Shown: positions 1 to 9,912, numbered from the stretch's first letter. The stretch is DNA of 24,170 nt from Glomus cerebriforme (GCA_003550305.1 QKYT01000407.1:54723-78892); one strand, 5' to 3'. Notes: generated by a model from the letters alone, not told the origin. Made by a program: numbers and translations.

Positions 1-265
1 TTAAATAATACTAAAAAATAATGCATGATAATATTAAAAATTATTGTTTTAATTTTAACTTTAAAAATTCAATAATATTATAAGAGCACTTTTTTTTAAA
101 AAAAAAGCTAAATTCTAAGTTTAAAAGTTCATTATACATATATAGTACAATTGGTAGTTATTCATGTTCGAATAATTTATATTTCTACTATCGGTTATTT
201 TGATAATTAATTTATACAGAAAAATATATTAAATATTATATGTTATTTTAAGTAAATATTAAGCT
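1..265. other. AT-rich stretch without a gene
   Basis: Very A+T-rich sequence with stop codons in all frames and several homopolymer runs. I see no coding, RNA or repeat feature that I can support here. Confidence 0.6.
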
Positions 266-271
266 GGTACA

Positions 272-288
272 GGAGGATATACATATCC
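272..288 (+). repeat. Possible left terminal inverted repeat of the MULE
   Basis: GGAGGATATACATATCC here matches, inverted, GGGAGATATACATATCC at 4417-4433. Weaker inverted similarity continues inward for about 50 bases (TCACATGA near 312 against TCACGTGA near 4404). The two sites flank the broken Mutator-like transposase, which suits a degraded terminal inverted repeat. The core is itself close to a palindrome, so the match is less telling than its length suggests, and I could not find a clear target-site duplication. Confidence 0.4.
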
Positions 289-2037
289 TAGTCATATGTT
301 CTATAAATTATCACATGAATTAGATAATAAATTAAATTTTTTTTTTACTTTTTGATTATTATTATCCTTTTACATTGAATTTCACGTTCATTACTATTTT
401 TCCTTTAAACTCTCAAATGTAAGTTACTATTAAGGAATTTTGTTTAGCATTTTTGCTTTTTATTAACAATACTTATTTAGATGAACAATATTCAGAATTA
501 TTCCTATATCAAAATGATTAAATAAAGTCAGTGATAGTGATGATAAACCTAATGATAGTTCCTTAAAAGACATATACACTGGACAGATATTTACAACATT
601 TGAAGTTCTTGAAATATGTTTAAAATGATATGCAGAAAAAACAGGTTTTGAAATAAGAATAGTAAGATGTGAAAAAGAAGATGGTAGTTGGGCCAGAAAA
701 TCATATAAATGCCATCATGGAGGTAAATATGAACCTAAGAAAAAAGTGGATCCTATATAAAACTGAAATCAAGAATCAGCTTGTATTAAATGTAAATTTC
801 TTGTAAAATGCAGCATATTGAAAACATCCAAATTTAGTGTTTATTAACAAATTCGTTAGTGAACATAATCATGCACTACATAGTACAACTGTTTTTCAAG
901 AATTTTCACAGTATTATGCAAGTTACCAGATAATATAATGGAAGAGATACAGTTTTATGTTCAAGAATGTCATCTGAGTACTACTGTTTTAAAGAGAATA
1001 TTACAAAACAAATATCCCAATCAAGACATTTATAATCAAGATCTTTATAGTGCAATATATAAGTTTAAATCTAATGCTCAGATTAAGAATGATGCAGCAA
1101 CACTTATTGAACATTTAAAGAAATAATATGAAGAAGATTCTGAGTGGTATTTTCAAGTTGATTTGGAAGGAATTGATAATAGATTATCCAGAATTTTTTG
1201 GATGTCTCCAAATCAATGAAAAATATGGTCTCAATATCATAATGTTGTTATAAATAACAACATATGTAAAATATTTGACACCTTTAAGTGTATTTATTAT
1301 TATAGATTCTGATTAATGAAGCCAAATTGTAATAACAGCAATTATTTGTGATGAACCTGTATCAACTTATAAATGGATTTTAGAACAAACAATGCGGGCT
1401 ACTGGAGTCCTTCAACTAGAGCTTCAAATCTAACCTGATAGATTAGGTAACCTGATGGGTTGTCCTGAAAAATTTGGGTCAAATAAATAATATTTTCTAG
1501 TAATTAAATATAAAAAAACATTTTAACATTTTTTATATATAAACTAGCCAGTATTATATCATCACAATGCCTACTGTATTATGCATGAAGTTTAACTTAT
1601 TATAGCAAGCCACCCTGATCAAAAGTGCATAGTAAAATATAAAAGCATATTAAACAGTTGTTAAAACTTTCAAATAATAATTTTTTCATTATTGATATAT
1701 TTCCTAATTTAGATGTAGTCTTTTTAAGTCAACATCCATCAGTGTCACTAATTATGAATGTTAAATATCATTGAATCAGGAAAATTGAATTCTGAAGATG
1801 AAGGACATAATATATATTAAAAAAAATATGAGAAACAAGAAATGAGAAAACATAAATTTAAGGAAGTTTATGAATCAGCTGCATTAACAGCATGTAACCC
1901 TGTACATGAAATTAATTTCTCTAAATATTACCTATAAGTGATGAAGATTCTCTAAGATATTATTCTACAAATGATGTTGATGATTCTGCTCTTAAGATAA
2001 TAATGAATTATGATAATATATTTATATTTTCAAATAT

Positions 2038-2215
2038 TTTTTAAATTGATTGATTTTTATTATAAGAAAAATTTGCTCAAATTTTTCTTAACAATCTTAA
2101 TTTAATTGGATCAAGTTCCTTTTTTTAAATTGATTATTTTTTGAAAAATTTATTATTATAAGAGAAATTCACTCAAATTTTTCTTAATACTCTCAATTTA
2201 AATTGGATCAATTAA
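2038..2215. repeat. Imperfect tandem duplication, about 90 bp units
   Basis: Two neighbouring copies share CTCAAATTTTTCTTAA followed by a CTCAATTTAATTGGATCAA-type block (first about 2075-2115, second about 2172-2210). Each copy is preceded by TTTTTTAAATTGATT. They lie inside the insertion that splits the MULE. Confidence 0.6.
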
Positions 2216-2485
2216 AATTTTAGATTGCACATGAAATTAGTTAACATTTTTTGTTAAAAAGAAAAAAACTCTGCTTTTTATGATTTTGAAAAATTTTGAT
2301 TAAAATTCTGATTTAAATTTCATTAAATTTCCAAGCAATAATAAGGAAGCAATATACCTGACCTGACTTATGGATTAAATTTATTCACAATTAGAAATTT
2401 TACATTGGGTAGTTAATATTATTTATATATAAAAAATTGCAAAAAATTGCTGAAAGATTTTTTCTTAATAATTTGAATAACAAAA

Positions 2486-2540
2486 AAAATGTTTCAGCAT
2501 TTTTATATATAAAACTTCAGAAAAAATGCTGAAACATTTT
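2486..2540. repeat. Perfect 19-bp inverted repeat (hairpin)
   Basis: AAAATGTTTCAGCATTTTT at 2486-2504 is exactly complementary to 2522-2540, with a 17-base loop. A related GCTGAAAGATTTTTTCTTA block at about 2450-2467 suggests further diverged copies. Inside the CCTGA-rich insertion. Confidence 0.85.
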
Positions 2541-2549
2541 TCTTAGTAA

Positions 2550-2655
2550 CTTTCAGGTCAGGTCAGGTACCCAACCTGACCTGTGATATAGGGTCAGGTC
2601 ATCAACTTCATGACCCCTCCTTCAAGGTCAGGTCTGATCTGGCCTGACCTTTTAC
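2550..2655. repeat. Cluster of CAGGTC/GACCTG motifs
   Basis: About nine copies of CAGGTC, GACCTG or one-base variants, in both orientations, are packed in about 100 bases, with two more at 2356-2368. Motif-dense ends like this are typical of subterminal repeats of DNA transposons, where a transposase binds. Function is inferred. Confidence 0.6.
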
Positions 2656-4189
2656 CTGTAATAATTTTTACAGATGTTGATCTCACCATGCAAGTTGTAA
2701 TTAGCAACAAGTATCCTAGAACAATAGTAAAGATATTGTGCTTTTTATATTTGGCAAAATCTGGTTAAAAAAATTAAGAAAAAACAATAACAGAAAGGAT
2801 GATTTTATTGGAGAATTTAATGCTTTACATAACTCACTTGTTATATCAGACTTTGAGAACCATTGGACTGAATTAATGTAAAATACCCAGAAATTAAAAA
2901 ATATTGTGAATGTGTATTATATCCTACCAGAACATGTTGGGCTTATGGATATATTAGATGGAGTTTTTTAGCAAATACACATTGAGTAGAAAGTATGAAT
3001 CATATTATAAAAATGGAAGCTAATTCAAGTAGTTCCTTATGTCAACTTCATTCAGAAATTGAACTGTGCCTAAAAGATGAAGTTAAATATTCAAGATTAC
3101 AAGAATTTCACAATATGAATCTTACTGCAGAAATGCCACTAGTTTATAATACCATTTTTAAATCTGTTGATGAAATTTGTAAAAAGTATCTTACTCCAAA
3201 TTCATTAGCCTAACAATGAAAGCAAATGGTTGAAGCTCTTTCATATAAAACTTGGATTAACGAAACTGGCAATATAGTAATGCAGGTAATAGTTTATATA
3301 AAGTTATACAATTTATTTGTCAAATGTATAATAACATTTAATTTTTGGAAATTTAAAATGAAAATCAATATAATGTAGGATTTGTAGAAGATGATTATGA
3401 AGAGCCACAAATTTTACTTAATATGGCACTCGAGGATTGTTCAGATGGCATTATAAAGAAAATCTGGGAACTTACTAAATATATTCAAAGTACAAAAAAT
3501 CAGTCACAATTTGTTGTATTACTTAATGATGGTACACATTACTATATATGCCTCTATTTGATTTATGCTAGGTTTATCTGCAAACATTTTTTTGCAGTAA
3601 TGTTGCAATTAAAAATGGCTTAATTCAACATTAAATTAGTTCCTTCTCACTAGTACTCTGAAAAAATGGTCTTATAATAGCAGATGAAGCTTTGAAAAAT
3701 CAATTCAACTTATTCAAAATAAAGAAAATGAAAAACAGAAAACTGGAACTTTTTTTATGATAAATACTATTCATGGTCAAAATGTTTATAGTGATTCTGT
3801 TAGATATTTGGACTCAAAAAAAGAACAGTATAGTCGTAGGGCTTTGTAAAAAAGCTTTAAATATGGTAATTGAAAATAAGTCTTGTCAGGCTTTTGAAGA
3901 GCTTTTAAAACAGTTTATTGAAATATGTATAAATATTCAGAATGATATATTTAGTGATGAAGTTAGAACCTTTAGTATTGAAAACTCACTTCAACATAAA
4001 GGAATGGGAGACCTTCTAATAAAAGGTATCTGTCAGCTCTTGAAAACAATTCAAGTAATAAAAGCAATGATGTTCAAGAAGAAATTTCAGATATAAAGAA
4101 AAAAAGAAATAAAAGACAGTATTCTATTTGCAAATCATGGTATTATGATTCATGAAATTGTTCTGAAAAGTGCAAAATAGTAAATATTG

Positions 4190-5010
4190 AGTGTGATAAA
4201 GAAAATGTTTAAGGAAGAATAAGTGAAAATGTCTCCCTTTGGTCGCTGAAATTGTGAAAGGACAAACATTCTATTGTATTGCAAAAATTATTAAAGCATT
4301 GATTTTAAAACTTTAAGTGTTGCAATATTACATAGTGCGAAATTTGTATTTAATAAATTTTATTAAAATTGCATTTTATATTAAATTTACATAATCAGAA
4401 AATCACGTGAAGGGTTGGATATGTATATCTCCCATAGTAAGAAAATTTTTTCTTATTTTAATAAACTGAACTATTTAACTAATGTATCACAAAAAATATA
4501 AGTTAAAATATTAATATACTAATTGCACTGTTTCACCCTTCACTTTTGAATATCAATACTTTGTAACATTGACTATAAAAGCTTGTCATCTTTTATTTTG
4601 TCTGTATTAGTATCTAATTTAAATAAATATTAAACATATAATTTCAAATCTCATTTATCTCCAGTTCCAAGTTATCCAAAGATCCTAAAGAAAGAAGAAT
4701 GAACAATATTATTAATGTCATTTTTTAAATAAATATTATAGAAAAAATATAGCCTGCTTGGCCACTCCCCATTTGCCTTCAGTTTAACTAAGAATCTGGT
4801 GTTTCAGCATGTTATAAATTACAAAATTCAAAAGTGATATAAGTAACAAAAGAGAAGTTAATAAATAATTCATAGAATCAACTAATCTTGAGCAAGTAAA
4901 AATTTATGAATTTAATGTAGGTTATTAAAATAAGATTATTAAATAAAAACATATATGTAAATGTAAAAAAAAAATTATTAAAAAGCAAAAATTAAAATTG
5001 GAACATTTAC
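4190..5010. other. No gene recognised
   Basis: A+T-rich sequence with stops in all frames. It contains the right MULE end candidate (4417-4433). A G+C-richer patch at about 4750-4800 shows no coding signal that I can support. Confidence 0.5.
4417..4433 (-). repeat. Possible right terminal inverted repeat of the MULE
   Basis: Inverted partner of 272-288, with the adjacent TCACGTGA and AAATTTAAT stretch echoing the left end. Together they would define an element of about 4.16 kb around the dead transposase. Confidence 0.4.
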
Positions 5011-5017
5011 ATTAGAT

Positions 5018-5250
5018 TAACTTAAATAAATCATAAATGACATCAAAAATTAATTGAAAAATCAATTTTACGATGCATTAAACAATTCTTATTGATGTTT
5101 TTATATTCATAATGGAAAACTAATAAATAAAATTTTCTCAATAAGAAATTTTTATATATCCAATATGATAAAATAAATGGTGATAAAATAAATATGAATT
5201 AATTTAAATTTTACCCCAGGTGATTTTTGAATTTAATCACCTCAGGTGAT
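5018..5250 (+). repeat. Dispersed repeat, copy 1 (left part)
   Basis: CTTAAATAAATCATAAATGACATC and the following AAAATTAATTGAAAAATCAA block recur in the same orientation at about 19850-19920. The shared TGTTTTTATATTC.TAATGGAAA stretch follows in both. It ends near ACCCCAGGTGA (5213-5223). The matching right-hand part of copy 1 appears to be 6785-6871, so about 1.5 kb lies inside copy 1 that copy 2 lacks. Confidence 0.5.
5213..5223 (+). repeat. ACCCCAGGTGA, inverted partner at 6744-6754
   Basis: An 11-base exact inverted pair 1.5 kb apart. Both sites lie beside further AGGTGATT/AATCACCT pairs (5218-5255 and 6735-6750). Possible ends of an inserted element, but short. Confidence 0.4.
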
Positions 5251-5364
5251 TTTATAATGATAAGTAATTTGTTCTTTTTTTTTTTATTTAAGAATATTTG
5301 CTAAAACTTTTCTACTATTTTTTGTGTATATTTTAGCTTTAGAAAACTTTTAAAATGAAATAAT

Positions 5365-5812
5365 AACTTTCAGATTTTCTATCTTTGACTTCAGACGTAA
5401 TTTCAACACTTTGGTAATAAGTAAAGAGCCTCTTTAAGATTAAGCAAAGTTATTTGACAGTTTGAATCTACTTACATATAAATTTTCATAAGTATAGGTT
5501 AAATATTGAGAAAGTTACTAGTATTTTTCATAGCTATACTAATTTTTGAATTTCCATTTTTAATTTCAGAACATATTTTTGACACTTTGATAATAAGTTA
5601 AGTCTCTTTGAGATTAGGCAAAGTTGTTCAGCAGGTTTGAATCTACTTATATACAAATATTCATAAGTCTATCTCAAATATTGATAGAGAAACGCGTACT
5701 TTTCATAACTGTACTAATTTTTGAATTTTTATTTTTAACTTCAGAGTATAATTTTGATACTTTGGTATTAAGTAAAGTATTTCTTTAAAATTAAGAAAAG
5801 TGTTTCTATTCA
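5365..5812. repeat. 175-bp tandem repeat, about 2.5 copies
   Basis: The anchor TTCAGA occurs at 5390, 5565 and 5740, exactly 175 bases apart. Each is followed by a TTT(T)GA(C/T)ACTTTG.TA.TAAGT.AAG block, then GAATCTACTTA.ATA.AA and a CATA.CTATACTAATTTTTGAATTT-type block in the complete units. The third unit is partial. No open frame spans the units. Confidence 0.8.
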
Positions 5813-5814
5813 AT

Positions 5815-6390
5815 CATTACAATTAATAAACATTTACAGCAAAAAAATACATTGGTGAAATTAATAAAAAATTAAGCTACAGGATATATGCTACTCTATT
5901 ACTATGTCTAGTTCCAAAACATAAAAAAATGAAATTGGCGCCTGACTGCTGACTGCCAAGAGAACTGAGGAAGCATTAGCTACTGTATTCATGTGATCAG
6001 GAAAGAAGGAGAATATATGATCGCACCACATTTTTCTTTCAGTAAACAAAAAATTGATGTTTACCACCTCACGTAAATGCTGTCAGGTGAGGAATGATCC
6101 ATCCTATTTTAATTGTGTAGATATACTACAAAAGGAAATGGCCAAAAAAAATTGTTGATTCCTGAAAAATTTTGATTGGTACCTGCAGCCGATCAGCTGT
6201 CTAAAAAGGGCAACTAACTAGACAAAGGCTATCATGTGATAAAAATAAAAAATTTTTTCAACGAAAAAAAAAGGAGAAAAAAGAAAATTCTATAAAAGAA
6301 AAAAAAATGAAAAACATAAAAGAAAAAGAACTTTTATAGGCAAATATATTAAACAAATATATTATATAATATTGCCATAAACATTATAAA
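5815..6390. other. No gene recognised
   Basis: Low-complexity A-rich DNA (notably 6245-6345) around one hairpin motif (6067-6092). Open frames are short and not coding-like. Confidence 0.5.
6067..6092. repeat. CCTCAC..GTGAGG hairpin motif, copy 1
   Basis: CCTCAC and GTGAGG enclose GTAAATGCTGTCAG, followed by AATGATCCATCCTATTT. A diverged copy lies at 7164-7189. The paired arm bases have changed together between copies. Confidence 0.6.
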
Positions 6391-6399
6391 TGTAACTCT

Positions 6400-6660
6400 T
6401 CAACTTGCGCAGATATTCGTGATTTCGTGGACTTTATCTTTTAAAGCCTGCCAAGGTAAAATGTTTTTGTAACCGCGGAAGGATATGGATGAGACCAGGC
6501 ATGGAGTAGTCGCAAGGTGGTGCAACAGCCTAAGGGGAGCGTAAGGGTCATAGTTTCGTGAACTTTTATTTATAAAAGCCAGCCAGTGGTAAATAGAAAC
6601 AGAATTTTTTTTGGTTAATGCGAAATTTTTTGGTCGGGAGGAAAGCAGGAGAGAGTTTTT
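6400..6660 (+). repeat. G+C-richer island with internal direct repeat
   Basis: A sharply less A+T-rich block (e.g. GTAACCGCGGAAGGATATGG, GTCGCAAGGTGGTGCAACAG). It begins and ends with the same module: TTTCGTGGACTTTAT..AAAGCCTGCCAAGGTAAA at 6423-6460 and TTTCGTGAACTTTTA..AAAGCCAGCCAGTGGTAAA at 6554-6592. No long open frame. Composition and structure suggest a dispersed repeat or an RNA-derived insertion; I do not recognise a known RNA gene. Confidence 0.5.
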
Positions 6661-6743
6661 ATAAACATTTTATATATTATTAATCAGTTATTTTTTATTA
6701 ATATCATATGACTTCTTATTATTATCACGTGATAAGGTGATTT

Positions 6744-6754
6744 TCACCTGGGGT
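6744..6754 (-). repeat. TCACCTGGGGT, inverted partner of 5213-5223
   Basis: Exact reverse complement of the left motif. It sits in a palindromic patch (AAGGTGATTTTCACCT, then GGGTGA and TCACCC). Confidence 0.4.
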
Positions 6755-6784
6755 GAGTGTGTTTCACCCAATTATTTTAAATTT

Positions 6785-6871
6785 ATAAAATTTTACCATT
6801 TTGTGATCATGTCTTTTTATCTATCATTGTAGTCATCTTTTTGCGGATGAACAAAAATTTTTGCAAAATAA
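6785..6871 (+). repeat. Dispersed repeat, copy 1 (right part)
   Basis: ATCTATCATTG...CATCTTTTTGCGGATGA matches 20122-20147 in the same orientation. There it follows the copy 2 left block after about 200 bases. Confidence 0.45.
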
Positions 6872-6933
6872 TTAAAGATTATTATTTTTGAAACTATTCA
6901 TTAATAAAATTTTTAGTAATAGTAAAAATTTAA

Positions 6934-7152
6934 GATTTTTTATTTTTATTTTTATTTTTATTTGAGCAAGAACAACCTACATGTACATCTAGATTTAGGG
7001 ACATAAAAGTTCCTATTGGAAATAGATTGTGACATTAGGTAAACCCTCTCTCGGGAGTCGCCTTGCCTAAAAACAATAAAAGAGTAGGCATAGCCCTCTG
7101 AAAAAAAAAGAAGAAAATGGAAACTCTTTATCCGCGTTATTCTTTCAGCCAT
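6934..7152 (-). mobile_element. Retroposon-like segment with (AAAAT)n tail and 64-codon open frame
   Basis: Read on the minus strand, a G+C-richer body (7152 down to about 6963) ends in four to five AAAAT units (about 6962-6936). That is the kind of tail left by LINE/SINE retroposition. The body is open for 64 codons (starts MAERITRIKSFHF, ends CTCRLFLLK) with Cys/Arg-rich composition. I do not recognise the protein, and the frame may be chance. I could not find convincing polymerase III A and B boxes or a target-site duplication. Confidence 0.4.
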
Positions 7153-7163
7153 TTGGAAAGCTG

Positions 7164-7189
7164 CTTCACGTAAATTCTGTCATGTGAAG
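7164..7189. repeat. CTTCAC..GTGAAG hairpin motif, copy 2
   Basis: CTTCAC and GTGAAG enclose GTAAATTCTGTCAT, followed by TATGATCCACCTATTT. Same spacing (14 bases) as 6067-6092 and the same downstream block. Confidence 0.6.
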
Positions 7190-7374
7190 TATGATCCACC
7201 TATTTGGAATTGTTGTTAGTTGTTAAATTGTGTGATGACTATAAACTAGAAAAAACAAGATGAACATCTAAATTGTAAGAAAAATTTGAAAGAATCTTTG
7301 GAACTCGACGGTTCATCAAACCATAAATAGAAGAAGAGTATTAAGACTTATTCTTAAAAATTTACATCCAAGTA

Positions 7375-8152
7375 TGTACAACGATTGTGCATATAAAATT
7401 TTTTATGAGTTGTACGAATTTTTCTACTTGATATAGTAATATTAATATAACAATCTTAATTCGATTAAAGGGCTCAGAACTAATTTCCTAAACAACTATT
7501 TATAACACGGTCTGCACGGATTTGGTGATATGAGGTCAACTCCCTAAAATTCGTGTCACATCAGGGGGTACTTTTGGTCCGTGCTACACGCTACGAACCA
7601 GTGATTGGTTTTCCGAAACAATTTTTTTGGGCAATAGTATAATCGTTAGAAAACCGATAGATGTCGAATGAGAAACTAATAATATTATCGAATAAACCAT
7701 TATTAAATTGCAATAAAGTATAATCGCTGCTAATGAGTAAAACATTTTATTATACTAACCTCCTATTATAAAGAATTTTAAAAGATTATAATGGTTCTAC
7801 GAATATTTTCGATCATCACAAATGATCAACAAATTTAATGTATCTGGTATGTAGTTTTAACACTACGACAAAAGTAATTCAAATAGAATATCAATCGTTT
7901 CTATTAGTTAATCTGATAAAATATTATGGTGTAGTAATTATAGCTTGAATATATAAATAAATTTAATAAATAATTCGTTCGCTTTTCAATCGTACCAAAT
8001 TAAGTGTAACAAACAAATATGCTTTATTTACCCAAATTTGGCTTTGTTATACAATTAAAACCAAATTCTTTATAAATAGAAATTTTTTTTTTTACTTTTA
8101 GAAATAAAAAATAAATATTATTTCTACAAAATAATTATTTGTATCCTTTATC
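7375..8152 (+). promoter_or_regulatory. Upstream region of kelch gene 1, shared with genes 2 and 3
   Basis: Homologous to the upstream DNA of gene 3 (reverse strand, 19390-18662) and gene 2 (12690-13476). Shared landmarks: CTTGATATA (about 7428), a G+C-rich GGGGGTACTTTTGG block (7564-7577, also in gene 3, missing from gene 2), TGATCAACAAATTTAATG (about 7823), TTCGTTCGC and AAGTGTAACAAACAAAT (about 7976-8018), and TATAAATA at 8071-8078, 82 bases before the ATG. An A/T-rich leader ending TTATTTGTATC.T.TATC directly precedes the ATG in genes 1 and 2. Promoter role is inferred from position and conservation. Confidence 0.6.
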
Positions 8153-9912
8153 ATGTCAAAAAATTCTTTAGTATATTTCTTATTATGTATTTTATTTCAA
8201 TTGTTACTTGAAGTAAATTGTCAAATGATGCCCTTTAAGCCAGGTGCAATAAGCGGTCATACCGCTACACTTATTGATAATAAATTATATATTTTGGGTG
8301 GAATAGATGCAAAACGTAATTTCATCCTAAAAGATTTTTTTTATCTTGATGTTTCTGTTACATTTAACACTCAAAATTTATTATGGCAAGACTTATCAAA
8401 TATTGATATGGTTCCATCACATCATTTGGCAACATCAGTTAAAGGTGGTGCAAACAACGATACATTATTTTTATATGGAGGAGACTCGTCTAATAAAACA
8501 ACGGCATTGGTTTATACATTTGATCCACAAAGTATTACATGGGTTACTCCAAATATAGCAGGAGTTAATACTATTAGAAAATTTGAATTAACAGGCGTTA
8601 ATCATGATGGGAAAATGTATTTATTTAGTGGAATCACATATGGTGTTGTTACTCTTACATTTGTAGATGACATGCTTATTTTAGATACAATAAATCTTAG
8701 TTGGGGAAAAGGAAGTTTAGTTAATGCACCAACTCCAAGAGGTGATTATGGTGTTGCTTTATTACCAAACAAGAATATTATTTATATAGGTAAGCGAACA
8801 AAATTTGTAATTTTTGTTGCCTATTATGCATGTTTTTTGTTTATTTTTTGATAGTACATTTATTATTCAGGTGGTATTGTTACTACTGTTGTATATGATC
8901 CCAAAACATTGAATATTGTTCAAGGTGATGCTTCAACATTGAGTGAGGTAAATATAACTGCAACTTATATATAGTTTTAAAGAGAAAAATTATAATAGGA
9001 ATTTTGTTCTAAAATAAACTAGGTCTATTTATATGATACAATTAATGATAATTGGAGTACAAAAGTGAGTTGATACAAATTACTATAATTATTTATCTTT
9101 TAAGAATACAGTATAATTGCTTAATACTCTTATTATTGAAATTAGGCGACATCAGGAAGAATTCCGTCTAATAGAGCTGCCTTTTCAACTGTTCTTGGTA
9201 CGTGATCGAATGTAATTAAAAAAAATATAATATTGATTATTATTTATGATAAATGATGTAATGTATTTTAATAGGTTTGGATGGTCAAAGAATTATAATT
9301 TTTGGAGGGGAGTTTATTAATCCTGGATATTTAGATACTACGCTTTATGTGTTGGATTTAACAAATTTTACTTGGTATGTTCCAAAAATTTCTGGAAAAA
9401 TTCCAAACCCTAGAATTCGGCACCAAGCAAATGTAATTGGAAAATATATGGTTATATCATTTGGTAAGTATATTATATATTATTTAAACTTAATTATATC
9501 ATTTTAACAAAAATCATAATTAATTTTAATAGGATTTGGTTATGATAATACAATTGAAAGTGATATTTTATTACTTGATATAAGTAATAATGAAGAATAT
9601 GTATGGACAACAACATTTGATCCTACAGTTCCAAATAATATTTCATCTTCATTATTACCACCTTCGTCATCACCTTCTCCCTCATCATCTTCATCACCAA
9701 CAAGCAATGCACCAGCAGCAGTTATAGCCGGAGCAACTGTAGGATCTTTATTTGGTGTCATATTATTATCATTTGGAGGTTTCTTATTATATAAACGGAA
9801 TAAAAATAAACAAAAACAAAAAGATATAATACAAATTCATGGTAATGAGGGTGGTTATAATAATTATAATCATGGACAAGAACTAACAACTAATCACGAA
9901 CCCATAATTTAA
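8153..9912 (+). CDS. Kelch-repeat type I membrane protein (paralogue 1)
   Basis: Six exons: 8153-8789, 8871-8947, 9023-9064, 9146-9197, 9275-9463 and 9533-9912. All introns are GT-AG, 69-81 nt, and the joined frame gives 458 residues. The same structure in two paralogues supports the model, although the 42- and 52-nt exons are tiny. Residues 1-23 are a signal peptide (MSKNSL, hydrophobic core, VNC|Q). Kelch-like strands follow: HTATLIDNKLYILGG (36-50), NNDTLFLYGG, GKMYLFSG, NIIYIGG, RIIIFGGEF and KYMVISFGFG, about six blades, probably one beta-propeller. Then a Ser/Pro stalk (370-391), a Gly-rich transmembrane helix (about 394-419) and a basic tail starting KRNKNKQKQK. Probably a surface or endomembrane protein whose propeller binds an unknown ligand. 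No enzyme motif seen. Kelch and topology are firm, role unknown. AATAAA at 9921 may be the poly(A) signal. Confidence 0.88.

Larger units (their letters stand above)
1428..2657. mobile_element. CCTGA-rich insertion inside the MULE
   Basis: The transposase reading breaks after ATGVLQLELQ (about 1425) and resumes at VIIFTDVD (about 2658). In related transposases these two parts are adjacent, so about 1.2 kb has been inserted. Both ends are rich in ACCTGA/TCAGGT motifs (1432-1470 and 2550-2655), and short TAACCTG / TTACCTG copies sit at the two edges and could be a diverged target duplication. No long open frame is present, so it is best read as a non-autonomous DNA element or several nested ones. 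Confidence 0.55.
540..4180 (+). pseudogene. Mutator-like (MULE) transposase, decayed and interrupted
   Basis: Remnant of a MULE-family transposase gene. In order: a FAR1-like zinc-binding segment (about 566-790, with MEEIQFYVQECHLSTTVLKR starting at 938); a DDE core in pieces (FDTFK near 1275, then DEPVSTYKWILEQTMRATGV at about 1353-1405); after an insertion, FTDVDLTMQVVISNKYP (2664-2715) and VESMNHIIK (about 2987); a SWIM-like finger at 3538-3600 (ICLYL..ICKHFFAVML, the first Cys of CxC replaced by Tyr); and a tail with GRGRPP-like and RQY-C zinc-knuckle-like remnants (about 4010-4175). Many stops and frameshifts interrupt it, several explicable as C-to-T or G-to-A changes, e.g. a Trp codon read as TAG in PSH*YS. 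An intact MULE would cut and paste DNA between its terminal repeats in the nucleus. This copy cannot make protein. Family call firm, borders approximate. Confidence 0.8.

Noticed and set aside
2995..4096. Three separate small genes at 2995-3213, 3423-3623 and 3773-4096
   Set aside because: They are pieces of one decayed MULE transposase frame separated by stops and shifts. The 3773 frame is in the wrong phase for its first part and only rejoins the family pattern near QHKG.
7808..7835. GATCATCACAAATGATC palindrome as an operator
   Set aside because: The left half is altered in gene 2 and absent in gene 3; only TGATCAACAAATT is kept, so the symmetry itself is not conserved.
8346..8558. Second open frame inside exon 1 of kelch gene 1 (and the equivalent in gene 3 at 18256-18507)
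   Set aside because: Shadow frame of the kelch coding sequence; the main frame has the signal peptide and kelch strands.
8790..8870. Read-through of intron 1 of gene 1 as the true C-terminus (hydrophobic tail, stop at 8849)
   Set aside because: It has clear GT-AG borders and the frame continues into conserved kelch strands after splicing, as in both paralogues.
9540..9761. Minus-strand open frame of 73 codons, with a similar one at 14891-15112
   Set aside because: Both lie opposite exon 6 of kelch genes 1 and 2. Their similarity follows from the conserved sense coding of the Ser/Pro stalk and helix, and neither has its own start context or splice logic.
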